Source: Methyloversatilis sp. (GTDB lineage: Bacteria; Pseudomonadota; Gammaproteobacteria; Burkholderiales; Rhodocyclaceae). Taken from it: DNA of 64,000 nucleotides. The notes under the pieces were generated by a model. That model did no database searches and had not been told where the DNA came from. It saw nothing but the letters and a program-made list of their open reading frames with translations. Below, piece after piece: positions 36,198 through 44,724 of this stretch; the stretch's first letter is position 1; every line of letters begins with the position of its first letter. The stretch is taken from assembly GCA_016791045.1 (NCBI GenBank), contig JAEUNO010000019.1:201532-265531 (forward strand). Reading direction: 5' to 3'. Both the position numbers and the translations under genes were made by a program.

Positions 36198-36333
36198 GAT
36201 GTCTCCTTGGGATGAATGACAGGCATGTGCGCTGTCGAGACTTCATCCTATGGAAACGCGCCCGGCCAGGCTGCGGGCGATCACGAAGCACGCTGTAGGG
36301 GATGACCGACCCGCCGCTTGCATCCTGTTGCAG

Positions 36334-37026
36334 TCATGCCCGCGCGCGGCGCGCGGCAGCGCCGACCAGCGCGAGGCCCAGGCCCAGCATCGCCCAGGTC
36401 GTCGGCTCGGGGACCGGCGTGACGTCGACGACATCGAAGGCGCTGCCACGGATGATGCTGCTCTTCGGAATGACGGTCACGTCCGGATCGGCGTTGCTGA
36501 AGCGCAGCACCAGACTCAGGAAGTTGAAGTCGTCGATGTCGAGCGCACCGGGCAGGGTTTGTTCATCGGCCAGCAAGGCAGCGCCGCGAAAGTCGAAGCT
36601 GATCGATTCAAGCACGAAGGCGCTGGCGCTGAGCGCCGGATTGATGACGGAAAAAGGCGCGATGCTGCCGCCGTCGAAGCTGCCCCAGCCACCGAACAGG
36701 AAGTCTCCGTCCGACTGTCGCCAGCGGCCGTTCTGCGCCTGGATCGTGAAGCTGCCCAGATTGACGTCGCTGATGTCGATGACCAGATCATCGAGCGCGC
36801 CACTCCAGGTCGGCGTGGCGCCCGCGGGCGCGACGCTCGCGTCGATGCGGAAGCTCATGCTGAACTGTGCCTCCGCACCCGCCGAAAACGGGCCAGGATT
36901 GGTGCCGCTGTTCTGCGTCTGCACCTCGACCAGGATGTCGGCGGCGAGCAGCGGTGTCGATGAGAGGCCCAGACCGGCCGCCAGCAGCAGTGCGCGGGAC
37001 GTCGAGAAAAAGGCGGGCAGTGTCAT
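36334..37026 (-). CDS. PEP-CTERM sorting-domain protein
   Basis: 230 residues. GGAGG precedes the ATG by 7-8 nt, which decides the start. A signal peptide (SRALLLAAGLGLSSTPLLAA) is followed by a beta-rich body and the C-terminal anchor TPVPEPTTWAMLGLGLALVG with a basic tail (ARRARA). The PEP motif, helix and Arg tail are the exosortase-processing signal, so the protein should be cut and passed to the surface or the exopolysaccharide matrix. No exosortase gene is in the window. Function of the body unknown. Confidence 0.88.
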   Translation of the reverse strand: MTLPAFFSTSRALLLAAGLGLSSTPLLAADILVEVQTQNSGTNPGPFSAGAEAQFSMSFRIDASVAPAGATPTWSGALDDLVIDISDVNLGSFTIQAQNGRWRQSDGDFLFGGWGSFDGGSIAPFSVINPALSASAFVLESISFDFRGAALLADEQTLPGALDIDDFNFLSLVLRFSNADPDVTVIPKSSIIRGSAFDVVDVTPVPEPTTWAMLGLGLALVGAAARRARA

Positions 37027-37188
37027 GAAAACATCCTCCGGATCGTGGAGCCGGCGATCTGAGCACCGGCGGAAAAGACCGAATCCGATACCAAGCAAAC
37101 ATCGCGCCCCCTGCCGCAAGCCGCCTTATGCCGTGGCGTTTACGCCGGCGGCCTGCGATCTGTAAGATTCTTCGACGCCCGGATGCGC

Positions 37189-38952
37189 TCAGTCCGGCAG
37201 TCCGAACACGATGACGGCGTCACCCTGTCGGTAGCCCCAGATGGCGCTGCCGCCTGCAGCCACCGCCACATACGGCTTGCCGTCGAGGGTGAAGGCGATC
37301 GGCGGCGCATTCACGCCGGCGCCGGTCTGGAAGCGCCACAGCCGCTTGCCGCTGACGCTGTCGAAAGCGGACAGGTGGCCGTTGCCTTCGCCGGTGAACA
37401 CCACACCGGATTTCAGCGCGAGCACGCCGCCGACCAGCGGTTCGTCGGTTCGCGCGGTCCATCTGAGCTTGCCGCGCTGCCTGAGGTCGATCGCCGCGAG
37501 CACACCCCACTTGGCCTCGTCCGACGGCTCCATGCTGTCGTAGCGCTGCGCCGGCTTGCCGGCCGTGGCGGCACTTTCCTTGATCCAGTAGCGCATCGGC
37601 AGGTGCATCGCGGCGACGAAGGCCAGACCGCGCTGCGCGTCCAGCGCCGCCGGCGACCAGTTCACGCCGCCGGCCACGCCCGGCGTGATGCGCGTGCCTT
37701 CGCGGCTGGCGGCGGCGAACAGATTGTCCTGCGGCACGAAGGCGTCGGACTTGTAGAGCAGGGCGCCGGTGGCGCGATCGTGCACGTAGAACCAGCCCAG
37801 CTTGGACGCCTGGCCGACCGCCGGCACCACGCGGCCATCCGGTTCGCGGTGGTCGAACAGCACCGCCGGGCTGGCCACGTCGTAGCCCCACTTGTCGTGC
37901 GGAATCTGCTGGAAGTGCCAGGCGTAGGCGCCGGTCTTCGCATGGACGGCCACCAGCGACGCGGTATACAGATTGTCGCCCGGGCGCGTGGTGTCGTTGA
38001 TCTGCGGGCTCGGGTTTCCGGTGCCGAAGTACAGCAGGCCGCTTTTCTCGTCATAGGCCGGCGCATTCCACACCGAGCCGCCGCCGTACTCCCACGCATC
38101 CTTGTGCAGCGGCGCGCTGGCACGCTCGCCGGCGATGTCGCGGTTCAGCGGCAGGCCGTCGGCGGTACGTTCGACGAAATCGCCTTCCCAGCCGCCGCCG
38201 TTCGGGCCTTCTCCGGGTTTGCGCACGGTGTCGAACTGCCACACCCGCTGGCCGGTCTTCGCATCGAAGGCCGCCAGAAAACCGATGCCGCCGTACTTGC
38301 CCGCCATGCCGACCACCGACGCGAGCTGGCCGGCGCGGCCGGGCACGTCCAGATGCAGCCCGTAACCCACGCCGTTGATGCCGACGATCACCCTGCCGTC
38401 GACCACCAGCGGTGCAGCCGCCGCGCCAACGCCCGAACCGCCGCCAACCTCGCCCTTGATGCCCTCGCTGCTTTCGGTCGTCGCGTTGTCCGGCCGCGCC
38501 AGTTCGATGTCCCAGTGCGGCTTGCCGGTTGCGGCGTCGAGCGCAACCAGGCGCGCGTCCACGGTGGCGACGAACACACGGCCGTCGTCGAACGCCACGC
38601 CCCGATTCGCCGGGCCGCAGCACACTTTGTCGGTGCGCTTCTTGTGCGTATAGCGCCACAGTTCGACGCCGGACCGCGCGTCGAGCGCCACCACGTGCGA
38701 ACCGGGCAGCGACACATACATCTTTCCGCCCACGACCAGAGGCGTGGCCTGGAAGGTCTGCGCAATGCCACTCTGGTAGATCCACTTCGGCACCAGCTTG
38801 CGCACGGTCTTCGGCGTGACGCCCGGCAGGTCAGCGAGGCGCGTGTTCGCGTGATCCAGTCCGAAGGTGGGCCATTCCCGGTCTTTCGGCGGGGCGGCGA
38901 AGGACAGCCCGGCGTGCAGCGCGAGCGCAAGCGCAAGAGTGGAGCGGATCAT
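37189..38952 (-). CDS. PQQ-dependent (quinoprotein) dehydrogenase
   Basis: 587 residues. A signal peptide (ALALALHAGLSFAAPP) is followed by an eight-bladed propeller with W-motif strands (GVELWRYTH, GKPHWDIEL, GKRLWRFQTGAG). The vicinal disulphide DKVCCGPANRG, next to the PQQ site, is present, as is the active-site stretch RPGDNLYTASLVA with a likely catalytic Asp. There is no C-terminal heme c domain (CxxCH), so it needs a separate periplasmic electron acceptor. It oxidises an alcohol or related compound; the substrate is not decided by sequence. No cytochrome gene lies beside it. Confidence 0.88.
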   Translation of the reverse strand: MIRSTLALALALHAGLSFAAPPKDREWPTFGLDHANTRLADLPGVTPKTVRKLVPKWIYQSGIAQTFQATPLVVGGKMYVSLPGSHVVALDARSGVELWRYTHKKRTDKVCCGPANRGVAFDDGRVFVATVDARLVALDAATGKPHWDIELARPDNATTESSEGIKGEVGGGSGVGAAAAPLVVDGRVIVGINGVGYGLHLDVPGRAGQLASVVGMAGKYGGIGFLAAFDAKTGQRVWQFDTVRKPGEGPNGGGWEGDFVERTADGLPLNRDIAGERASAPLHKDAWEYGGGSVWNAPAYDEKSGLLYFGTGNPSPQINDTTRPGDNLYTASLVAVHAKTGAYAWHFQQIPHDKWGYDVASPAVLFDHREPDGRVVPAVGQASKLGWFYVHDRATGALLYKSDAFVPQDNLFAAASREGTRITPGVAGGVNWSPAALDAQRGLAFVAAMHLPMRYWIKESAATAGKPAQRYDSMEPSDEAKWGVLAAIDLRQRGKLRWTARTDEPLVGGVLALKSGVVFTGEGNGHLSAFDSVSGKRLWRFQTGAGVNAPPIAFTLDGKPYVAVAAGGSAIWGYRQGDAVIVFGLPD

Positions 38953-39098
38953 GATGAGGAACCCATTCGAGATTCGACGAAGGCTCCGATGATAGGGTCT
39001 GTTGACCGTGAATCGCAGGCCGCGTTTTCCGCCATCAGACCCCGGCGCACTGACGATAGCCCGATGCCGCACGCGCGTACCGACGTAAAATCGCGGCC

Positions 39099-42000
39099 AT
39101 GAACGACATCAGCCCTGCAGCAACCGCTTCCACGCCAACCGCCGGCACCGCCTTCGTCCATCTTCGCGTGCACAGCGAATTTTCCATCGTCGACGGCATC
39201 GTCACGCTGGACGCGGCCGTCAAGGCGGCTGCGCAGGACCGCATGCCGGCGCTGGCGATATCCGACCTGACCAATGTGTTCGGCCTGGTGAAGTTCTACA
39301 AGGCCGCACGCAGCAAGGGCGTGAAGCCGATTGCGGCGGTCGATGTGTTCATCACCAATGAAGCGGAACGCGACAAGCCGTACCGACTGCTGCTGCTGGC
39401 GCGCAACCGCGAGGGCTACGGCACGCTGTGCCGCCTGCTGACCCGCGCCTATCTGGAGAACAAGCACCGCGGCCGGGCGGAAATCCGCCGCGAGTGGTTC
39501 GAAGCGGCCGATACCGGTGCAGCCGGCCTGATCGCGCTGTCCGGCGCGATGCAGGGCGATGTCGGGCTGGCGCTGCTGGCCGGCAACATGGAATCGGCGC
39601 GCCGGCTGGCGGCCGACTGGTCGCGCCTGTTCAATGGCGATTACTGCATCGAGCTGCAGCGCGCCGGCCATCCGAATACCGAGGTGTATGTGGCCGATGC
39701 GTGCGCGCTGGCCATCGAAACCGGCATTCCGGTGGTGGCGACGCACCCGGTGCAGTTCATGGCGCCGGACGATTACAAGGCGCACGAGGCGCGCGTATGC
39801 ATCGCCCAGGGCTATGTGCTGACCGACAAGCGCCGGCCGCGCGATTTCACCGAACAGCAGTACTTCAAGACCTCGGCCGAAATGGCCGAACTGTTCGCCG
39901 ACATCCCCGAAGCGCTGGACAACACGGTCGAGATCGCGCGCCGCTGCAATCTCACGCTGACGCTGGGCAAGAACTACCTGCCGCAGTTTCCGACGCCACC
40001 CGGCATGACGATCGACGACTTCATGATCGCCGAGGCGAAAGCCGGTCTCGAGACACGGCTGGCGCTGCTGTTTCCGGACGAGGCGGTGCGCGCGTCGCGA
40101 CGCGACGAGTACGAGGCGCGGCTCAAGTTCGAGTGCGACACCATCATCCAGATGGGCTTCCCCGGCTACTTCCTGATCGTGGCCGACTTCATCAACTGGG
40201 CCAAGAAGAACGGCGTGCCGGTCGGGCCGGGTCGCGGCTCGGGCGCCGGCTCGCTGGTCGCCTACTCGCTGGGCATCACCGATCTCGATCCGCTGGCCTA
40301 TGCACTGCTGTTCGAACGCTTCCTGAATCCGGAACGGGTGTCGATGCCCGACTTCGACGTCGACTTCTGTCAGGACAAGCGCTGGATGGTGATCGAGTAT
40401 GTGCGCCAGAAGTACGGTGCCGACGCGGTCAGCCAGATCGCCACCTACGGCACGATGGCCTCGCGTGCGGTGATCCGCGACGTCGGCCGCGTACTCGACA
40501 TGGGTTACAACTTCTGCGACCAGCTGTCGAAGCTGATTCCGGTGGTGCAGAACAAGCCGCTGTCGCTGGCCGAGGCGCGCGAACAGGCGCCGCAGCTGGC
40601 CGAGCGCGAACAGAACGAGGAGGAAGTACGCGAACTGCTGCGCCTGGCCGAGCCGCTCGAGGGGCTGGCGCGCAATGTCGGCATGCACGCCGGCGGCGTG
40701 CTGATCGCGCCCGGCAAGCTGACCGATTTCTGTCCGCTGTACCAGCAGGACGGCGACGATGCGGCGCCGGTCAGCCAGTTCGACAAGGACGACGTCGAAG
40801 CCATCGGCCTGGTGAAGTTCGACTTTCTGGGCCTGCGCAACCTCACCATCATCGAGCTCGCGGTCGACTACATCGAGCGCATGACCGGCGAGCGTCCCGA
40901 TCTGCTGAGCCTGCCCTTCACCGATCCGGCCGCCTACCAGGTGCTGAAGGAAGCCAACACCACGGCGATCTTCCAGCTGGAATCGGAAGGCATGAAGAAG
41001 CTGCTGTCCAAACTGCAGCCCGACCGCTTCGAGGACATCATCGCCGTGCTTGCGCTGTACCGGCCGGGGCCGCTGGGCTCCGGCATGGTCGATGACTTCA
41101 TCCTGCGCAAGAAGGGTCAGCAGGCGATCGACTACTTCCATCCGGATCTCGAGGGCTGCCTGTCACCGACCTATGGCGTCATCGTGTATCAGGAACAGGT
41201 GATGCAGATTTCGCAGATCATCGGCGGCTATACGCTCGGCGGCGCCGACATGCTGCGCCGCGCCATGGGCAAGAAGAAGCCGGAGGAAATGGCCAAGCAC
41301 CGCGAAACCATCGCCGCCGGTGCCGCCACCAAGGGCTACGACCCGGCGCTGGCCGAACAGCTGTTCGACCTGATGACGAAGTTCGCCGAATACGGCTTCA
41401 ACAAGTCGCACACCGCCGCCTACGCCGTCGTCACCTATCACACCGCCTGGCTGAAGGCCCACCACTGCGCTGCCTTCATGGCCGCCTCGCTGTCGTCCGA
41501 CATGGACAACACCGACACCGTGAACATCTTCTTCCTCGATGCGAAGAAGAACCGGCTCACCGTGCTGCCGCCCGACATCAACCGGTCCGAATACCGCTTC
41601 GTGCCGGTGTCGCGCAGCGAAATCCGCTATGGCCTGGGTGCCGTGAAGGGCACCGGCGAACAGGCGGTGAACGCCATCATCGAGGCGCGCACCCTCGGCG
41701 GGCCTTTCGTCGACCTGTTCGACTTCTGCCTGCGTGTCGACCGCCGCACGGTGAACCGCCGCACCATCGAGGCGCTGATCCGCGCCGGGGCGTTCGACGC
41801 GACGCGCGAGGGCGCCAACCCGGACCGCAACATCCTGATGTCCAGCGTCGCACTCGCCATGGAAGCGGCCGAACAGGCGGCGGCCAACGCGCACCAGGGC
41901 GGCCTGTTCGACGACGCCCCGGCGGGCGTCGGCACCCGGGCGCCCGAGTACGTGAGCTGCAAGCCATGGACCGAGCGCGAAAAGCTGCAGAACGAGAAAC

Positions 42001-42623
42001 AGGCGCTGGGCTTCTACCTGTCCGGTCACCCGTTCAACAGCTATGCGCAGGAATTCTCGCGCTTCGCGCGGCGCAAGCTGGCGCAGCTCGAATCGTCGCG
42101 CGACCCGACCGTGGTGGCCGGGCTGGTGGTCAGCTCACGCGTACAGATGACGCGCCGCGGCAAGATGGCGTTCGTGGTGCTCGACGACGGTACGGCGCAG
42201 GTCGAGGTATCGGTGTTCAATGAACTGTTCGACGCCTCGCGCAACAAGCTGCGCGAGGACGAAGTGCTGGTGATCGAGGGCCGCACGCAGTTCGACGACT
42301 ACTCCAATTCGATGCGCGTCGTGGCCGAAAGCCTGCTGACCGCGGGCGAGGCGCGCGCCCGCTTTGCGCGCCGGCTCGAGCTCAGGGTCAATGGCGAAGT
42401 GGCCGGAGCAGGCGGTGCGCGCGCGGCCTGCGCGCGCCTGCGCAGCCTGCTCGAACCCTTCCGTACCGAGGGCGGCTGCCGGGTGCGGCTGCACTACAGC
42501 AGTGGCCACGCCATCGCACCCCTCGATTTCGGGGACCAGTGGCGGGTGCGGCTGGACGACGCCCTGTTCGACGGGCTGCGCGACTGGCTGCCGCCGGAAT
42601 CGGTCGGCGTCACCTATGCCTGA
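39099..42623 (+). CDS. dnaE: DNA polymerase III alpha subunit DnaE
   Basis: 1174 residues, the normal DnaE1 length. An N-terminal PHP domain (FVHLRVHSEFSIVDGIVTLD) is followed by the polymerase core with VGPGRGSGAGSLVAYSLGI and catalytic aspartates in MPDFDVDFCQDKRW. The finger region AFQLES-type motif appears as TTAIFQLESEGMKKLL. Then come a helix-hairpin-helix region, an OB fold (VVAGLVVSSRVQMTRRGKMA) and a C-terminal tau-binding domain. It replicates the chromosome as the catalytic subunit. It overlaps the WbuC-like gene by 8 bp. Confidence 0.97.
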   Translation: MNDISPAATASTPTAGTAFVHLRVHSEFSIVDGIVTLDAAVKAAAQDRMPALAISDLTNVFGLVKFYKAARSKGVKPIAAVDVFITNEAERDKPYRLLLLARNREGYGTLCRLLTRAYLENKHRGRAEIRREWFEAADTGAAGLIALSGAMQGDVGLALLAGNMESARRLAADWSRLFNGDYCIELQRAGHPNTEVYVADACALAIETGIPVVATHPVQFMAPDDYKAHEARVCIAQGYVLTDKRRPRDFTEQQYFKTSAEMAELFADIPEALDNTVEIARRCNLTLTLGKNYLPQFPTPPGMTIDDFMIAEAKAGLETRLALLFPDEAVRASRRDEYEARLKFECDTIIQMGFPGYFLIVADFINWAKKNGVPVGPGRGSGAGSLVAYSLGITDLDPLAYALLFERFLNPERVSMPDFDVDFCQDKRWMVIEYVRQKYGADAVSQIATYGTMASRAVIRDVGRVLDMGYNFCDQLSKLIPVVQNKPLSLAEAREQAPQLAEREQNEEEVRELLRLAEPLEGLARNVGMHAGGVLIAPGKLTDFCPLYQQDGDDAAPVSQFDKDDVEAIGLVKFDFLGLRNLTIIELAVDYIERMTGERPDLLSLPFTDPAAYQVLKEANTTAIFQLESEGMKKLLSKLQPDRFEDIIAVLALYRPGPLGSGMVDDFILRKKGQQAIDYFHPDLEGCLSPTYGVIVYQEQVMQISQIIGGYTLGGADMLRRAMGKKKPEEMAKHRETIAAGAATKGYDPALAEQLFDLMTKFAEYGFNKSHTAAYAVVTYHTAWLKAHHCAAFMAASLSSDMDNTDTVNIFFLDAKKNRLTVLPPDINRSEYRFVPVSRSEIRYGLGAVKGTGEQAVNAIIEARTLGGPFVDLFDFCLRVDRRTVNRRTIEALIRAGAFDATREGANPDRNILMSSVALAMEAAEQAAANAHQGGLFDDAPAGVGTRAPEYVSCKPWTEREKLQNEKQALGFYLSGHPFNSYAQEFSRFARRKLAQLESSRDPTVVAGLVVSSRVQMTRRGKMAFVVLDDGTAQVEVSVFNELFDASRNKLREDEVLVIEGRTQFDDYSNSMRVVAESLLTAGEARARFARRLELRVNGEVAGAGGARAACARLRSLLEPFRTEGGCRVRLHYSSGHAIAPLDFGDQWRVRLDDALFDGLRDWLPPESVGVTYA

Positions 42624-43119
42624 GCACGCACCCGCACGCACCCGGCTGATCGATCCGGCCGCGCTCGATGCACTCACCGCCCGGGCGCAGGCCAGCCCGC
42701 GCCGGCGCATGAATGACAATCTGCATCCGCATGACGACCATCCGGCGCACCGCCTGCTCAATGCCATCGAGCCGGACAGCTACGTCCAGCCGCATCGCCA
42801 TCTGGACCCGGCGAAAGATGAAACCATCCTGTGCCTGCGCGGCCGCCTCGGCTGCATCCTGTTCGACGACGCAGGCGCCGTGCAGTCGCTGCATCGGCTG
42901 GGTGCGGGCCACGCCTTTGGCATCGACATCGTCCATGGCCAGTTTCACAGTCTGGTCTCCCTGGAATCCGGGTCGGTCATGTTCGAAGCCAAGTCCGGAC
43001 CCTATGTGCCGCTGAACGCCGGGGAACTGGCGCCCTGGGCACCCGGCGCCGGTGATCCCGCAGCCGGCGCCTATCTGCGCTGGATGACGGGTCTGTTCGC
43101 CGCCCTGAAGGCGGGCTGA
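42616..43119 (+). CDS. WbuC family cupin-fold metalloprotein
   Basis: 167 residues. The WbuC hallmark is QPHRHLDPAKDETILCLRGR, which holds the metal-binding histidines and Glu, followed by LGCILFDDAGAVQSLHRLG and IDIVHGQFHSLVSLESGS. WbuC is associated with O-antigen clusters elsewhere, without proven activity. Here it follows dnaE with an 8-bp overlap, so translation is coupled although no functional link to replication is known. Confidence 0.82.
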   Translation: MPEHAPARTRLIDPAALDALTARAQASPRRRMNDNLHPHDDHPAHRLLNAIEPDSYVQPHRHLDPAKDETILCLRGRLGCILFDDAGAVQSLHRLGAGHAFGIDIVHGQFHSLVSLESGSVMFEAKSGPYVPLNAGELAPWAPGAGDPAAGAYLRWMTGLFAALKAG

Positions 43120-43266
43120 CCCCGCTGTGGCATACTCGAACATCCATTGAGCGGTATCCGGTCACGCTTCGGGCGGCATTTATCATGCATTCCGGCCCTT
43201 CAGTCCGCGACATGCCTGCCGTCAACCCTGTCTGACCCGCTCATTTCTACGGATACCCATCCCGCC

Positions 43267-43995
43267 GTGCAGACTGCCCGAATAGCTTTGCTGGAAGACG
43301 ACCCGGTCCAGGTTGAAATACTGGGCACCTGGCTGCGTGCCGCAGGTCACGATGTGCATGTGTTCATGCGTTCCCGTGATCTGATGCGCGAAGCGGTGCG
43401 TGAAAGTTACGACCTGCTGCTGATCGACTGGGAATTGCCCGACCTGCCGGGTGCAGATGTACTGCGCTGGCTGCGCAACGAGCGCCAGCTGCAGACGCCG
43501 GTCATTTTCGTGACGGCTCGGCAGGACGAGAACGACATCGTCACCGCGCTGGCCGCGGGTGCCGACGACTACATCGTCAAGCCGGCGCGACGTCTGGAAC
43601 TGCTGACCCGGATCGAGGCCGTGCTGCGCCGCAGCCGCCCGCCGGCGGACCAGCCGGTGGTTGAAGCCGAGCCCTACCATTTCGACCTGAATTCGCACAC
43701 GGCGCGCCTGCACAACGAGGTGGTCGACCTGACCGAACGCGAGTTCGAGCTGGCTGTATTCCTGTTCCGCAACGTCGGTCGCCTGGTGTCGCGCGGCCAC
43801 TTGCTGGAATCATTGTGGGGCCGCAAGGGCGATGTGCCGACACGCACCGTCGATACCCACATGTCGCGCGTACGCTCGAAGCTCGCCCTGCGGCCGGAGA
43901 ACGGCTATCGGCTGGCATCGACCTACAACTATGGCTACCGGCTTGAGCGGGTGTCCGGCGATGCACGGCCGAACGAAGGCGAATCCGCGGACTGA
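43267..43995 (+). CDS. OmpR/PhoB-type response regulator
   Basis: 242 residues from a GTG start (VQTARIALLEDDP). The receiver domain has the acidic pair in LLEDDPVQVE, the phospho-acceptor Asp in LLLIDWELPDLPG, and Lys in DDYIVKPAR. The C-terminal winged helix is clear (LTEREFELAVFLFRNVGRLV, TVDTHMSRVRSKL, YNYGYRLE). It has no kinase beside it, so the partner is elsewhere. A bidirectional terminator follows it. Confidence 0.88.
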   Translation: MQTARIALLEDDPVQVEILGTWLRAAGHDVHVFMRSRDLMREAVRESYDLLLIDWELPDLPGADVLRWLRNERQLQTPVIFVTARQDENDIVTALAAGADDYIVKPARRLELLTRIEAVLRRSRPPADQPVVEAEPYHFDLNSHTARLHNEVVDLTEREFELAVFLFRNVGRLVSRGHLLESLWGRKGDVPTRTVDTHMSRVRSKLALRPENGYRLASTYNYGYRLERVSGDARPNEGESAD

Positions 43996-44015
43996 TCCGA
44001 TCCGCCGGCGGTCCG

Positions 44016-44052
44016 ACAACAAAAAAGGAGCCCATGGCTCCTTTTTTGTTGT
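44016..44052. terminator. Strong bidirectional terminator
   Basis: ACAACAAAAAAGGAGCC (44016-44032) pairs with GGCTCCTTTTTTGTTGT (44036-44052), a 17-bp perfect stem with a three-base loop. A-rich on one side and T-rich on the other, it ends both the response-regulator transcript and the convergent mscL transcript. Confidence 0.92.
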
Positions 44053-44066
44053 GTGCCCGATCCGGA

Positions 44067-44495
44067 CTACTTCGACAGCGAATCGCGGATCTGGCGCAGC
44101 AGCACGACTTCTTCGGGTGGCTCGGCCGGTGCCGCCGGTTCCGCCGCCTCTTCGCGCTTGAGGCGGTTGATCTGCTTCACCATGATGAAGATGATGAAGG
44201 CAAGAATGACGAAATTGAGCGCAATCGTCAGGAAGCTGCCCCATGCAAACACCGGCACGCCCGCCTTCTTCAGGTCGGCCAGCGTTTCCGGCACGCCCGG
44301 TGGAATGTCCTTGAGCACGATGAAGAACTGGCTGAAATCCAGTCCGCCGAAAATCGCACCCACGATGGGCATGATCAGGTCGGCGACGACCGAGTCGACG
44401 ATCTTGCCGAAGGCTGCGCCGATGATGACGCCCACCGCGAGGTCGACGACATTGCCCTTCATGGCGAATGCCTTGAATTCCGAAACGAAGCTCAT
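44067..44495 (-). CDS. mscL: Large-conductance mechanosensitive channel MscL
   Basis: 142 residues, the standard size. TM1 ([20 protein letters not shown]) forms the pore helix, and a periplasmic loop is followed by TM2 ([20 protein letters not shown]). A cytoplasmic helix ends in [11 protein letters not shown]. The N-terminal helix [15 protein letters not shown] is typical. AGGAG lies 6-7 nt before the ATG. A homopentamer in the inner membrane, it opens on hypo-osmotic shock. Confidence 0.96.
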   Translation of the reverse strand: MSFVSEFKAFAMKGNVVDLAVGVIIGAAFGKIVDSVVADLIMPIVGAIFGGLDFSQFFIVLKDIPPGVPETLADLKKAGVPVFAWGSFLTIALNFVILAFIIFIMVKQINRLKREEAAEPAAPAEPPEEVVLLRQIRDSLSK

Positions 44496-44724
44496 GCTGA
44501 TCTCCTTGTTGATATGGGTGCACTTCGCGCGCGGGCGGCGCACGCGAACCGATGACTTCCGGCGGCGAGGAAGATAGCACACAGCCGGCGTGGCGCCGGT
44601 CCGGGCTGCCCGCCGCCATCTCTGATACGCTCGCCAGCCACCGTGCCGCTTGCGTCAGCCGGATCGAGCACCGTCCGGCAACGCGGCACGTGTCATCAGC
44701 CGGTCTGTTTCGTATGGAGAAGGC

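Noticed and set aside
38949-41141. 730-aa open frame on the minus strand
   Set aside because: Antisense to dnaE; no recognisable motif.
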